Source of the DNA: Burkholderiales bacterium
Lineage (GTDB): Bacteria > Pseudomonadota > Gammaproteobacteria > Burkholderiales > JAEUOS01
NCBI GenBank assembly: GCA_947456845.1
Contig: CANGUJ010000307.1
Location: 1 to 5,312 of the forward strand
DNA: 5,312 bases
Reading direction: 5' to 3'
Shown here: in pieces, positions 4,376 through 5,312 of the stretch
Numbering within the stretch: the stretch's first letter is position 1
Layout of the letters: every line of letters begins with the position of its first letter
The notes under the pieces: generated by a model
Told to the model about the DNA's origin: nothing
The model's input: the letters and a program-made list of their open reading frames with translations, nothing else
Database searches by the model: none
Program-made: the position numbers and the translations under genes

Positions 4376-5280
4376 TTCCAACCCTTGGGCAGGCGCGGTT
4401 TGGCGATGTGCGCAGCCTCGCACAGCACGTCGGCCATGCCCGAGAAATCGATCGTGCCATGCCCGCGCGCGCGGGCCATGCTGTAGGACTCGTGCACCGC
4501 CGCGGCCACCGGCATCGGCACTTTCGCCGCGTGCGCGGAATTGACCACCAGCGACAAATCCTTGTGGGCCAGGTCCACGGTGAAGCCGGGCGTGGTGTCG
4601 CCGGCCAACACCTTGTTGGGCAGGTTCATGCGCAACTGGCCGTTGTTCGCCGAGGTGCCCAACAGCACGTCCATGGTCTTCACCAGGTCGAGTCCGAAGC
4701 GCTGCGAAAGCGCCAGCGCCTCGGCGTTCACCTGGGTCAGGGTGATGGCCACGTAGTTGTTGACCAGCTTGGTGCGTCCGCCGCTGCCCACCGGGCCGCA
4801 GTGGTAGATGGCGTTGCCCATGGCGTCCATCAAGGGCTTGACGCGCGCGAAGTCTGCGCTGCTCGCGCCGACCATGAAGAGCGATTCGCCGCGGTCCGCA
4901 TGTTCGGCCAGCCGGCCCACCGGCGCGTCGACCATGGTCAGGCCATGGCTGACGGCGGCTGCTGCCAGTCGGTCGGTGGCGAGCGGGTCGATGGTGCTCA
5001 TGTCCATGAGCAGGGCGCCCTTGGCGGCGTTGGCGAAAATCCCGTCCGGGCCCAGCGCCACCTGCTCGACTTCCACCGAGGAAGGCAGCATGGTGACGAC
5101 GATGTCGCATTGCCTGGCGATCGCCGCCACGCTTTCGCCGGCTTTGGCGCCAGCTGCAACCAGGGTGGCGACCGCCTCCTGATTGATGTCCGTGACCATC
5201 AGGTCGAAGCCCTTCTTGACCATGTTGGTCGCCATCGGCCGTCCCATGCGTCCGAGGCCGATGAATCCGATCTTGCTCAC
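4366..5280 (-). CDS. NAD(P)-dependent beta-hydroxyacid dehydrogenase, YihU/sulfolactaldehyde reductase-like
   Basis: A 304-residue cytoplasmic oxidoreductase of the 3-hydroxyisobutyrate dehydrogenase family, the usual length. The Rossmann cofactor motif is GFIGLGRMGRPMA (residues 5-17). VTMLPSSVEVEQV (62-74) and MDMSTIDPLATDRL (92-105) follow. The substrate loop is VDAPVGRLAEHADRG (117-131). The catalytic lysine is K171 in KLVNNY, with N174/N175. LAHKDLSL (237-244) is also conserved. Ungapped comparison with remembered YihU of E. coli, which reduces sulfolactaldehyde (also succinic semialdehyde) to the alcohol, matches well and shares G122-R123 in place of the common Ser-Gly-Gly. The next loop residues (L124, A125) and A178 differ from T, S and S in YihU, so the substrate may differ. 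The start is GTG at 5280, supported by GGGAG 7 nt upstream. Convergent with the regulator. Partner genes, if any, lie right of the window. Confidence 0.82.
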   Translation of the reverse strand: MSKIGFIGLGRMGRPMATNMVKKGFDLMVTDINQEAVATLVAAGAKAGESVAAIARQCDIVVTMLPSSVEVEQVALGPDGIFANAAKGALLMDMSTIDPLATDRLAAAAVSHGLTMVDAPVGRLAEHADRGESLFMVGASSADFARVKPLMDAMGNAIYHCGPVGSGGRTKLVNNYVAITLTQVNAEALALSQRFGLDLVKTMDVLLGTSANNGQLRMNLPNKVLAGDTTPGFTVDLAHKDLSLVVNSAHAAKVPMPVAAAVHESYSMARARGHGTIDFSGMADVLCEAAHIAKPRLPKGWKPG

Positions 5281-5287
5281 TTGTGGT

Positions 5288-5292
5288 CTCCC
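5288..5292 (-). promoter_or_regulatory. Ribosome-binding site of the reductase gene
   Basis: GGGAG on the minus strand lies 7 nt before a GTG at 5280. It decides for this GTG start, which also places the Rossmann motif at the expected position five residues from the N-terminus. A nearby ATG at 5292-5294 is out of frame. Confidence 0.75.
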
Positions 5293-5312
5293 ATTTGCGG
5301 TGCGCCTGCCGC

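Noticed and set aside
4133..5110. 325-residue minus-strand open frame overlapping the reductase
   Set aside because: Arg/Gly/His-rich alternate frame of the reductase gene; the real frame has intact Rossmann and catalytic motifs.

Overview
GC-rich bacterial DNA with the compact gene layout and third-position GC bias of a betaproteobacterium. From the TerB-like and YihU-like proteins I would guess Burkholderiales, perhaps Alcaligenaceae such as Bordetella or Achromobacter. That is an inference from remembered protein similarity, not a measured placement. The only AT-rich DNA is the divergent promoter region around 3330-3405.

Layout. 1-332 is a degenerate zone. It holds a recognisable minus-strand fragment of a glutathione S-transferase C-terminal domain (stop at 164-166) and, in another frame, an unassigned open stretch running to 52. 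333-1438 (minus) is a two-gene unit: a small four-helix membrane protein (1109-1438) whose stop overlaps the start of a SAM-dependent methyltransferase (333-1112) in an ATGA arrangement. 1591-2587 (minus) is a second two-gene unit: a 70-residue small protein followed after 4 nt by a secreted outer-membrane beta-barrel protein. 2801-3274 (minus) is a TerB-like gene. It is divergent from a LysR/NhaR-type regulator (3446-4330, plus) across an A-tract-rich region with a hairpin near the predicted TerB transcript start. 4366-5280 (minus) is a beta-hydroxyacid dehydrogenase of the sulfolactaldehyde reductase (YihU) type, convergent with the regulator.

How the genes may work together. The regulator could control the divergent TerB gene, but no nhaA antiporter, the classical NhaR target, lies in the window. 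The reductase has a good ribosome-binding site at the window edge and probably belongs to a catabolic locus to the right. The small protein, beta-barrel, membrane protein and methyltransferase are all co-directional and could be one envelope-related module, but two hairpin-forming gaps separate parts of it and no known system matches the set. I found no RNA genes, CRISPR array, insertion sequence or replication origin. The most interesting items are the small-protein/beta-barrel pair, the reductase with altered substrate-loop residues, the bent-DNA divergent promoter and the glutathione S-transferase fossil.
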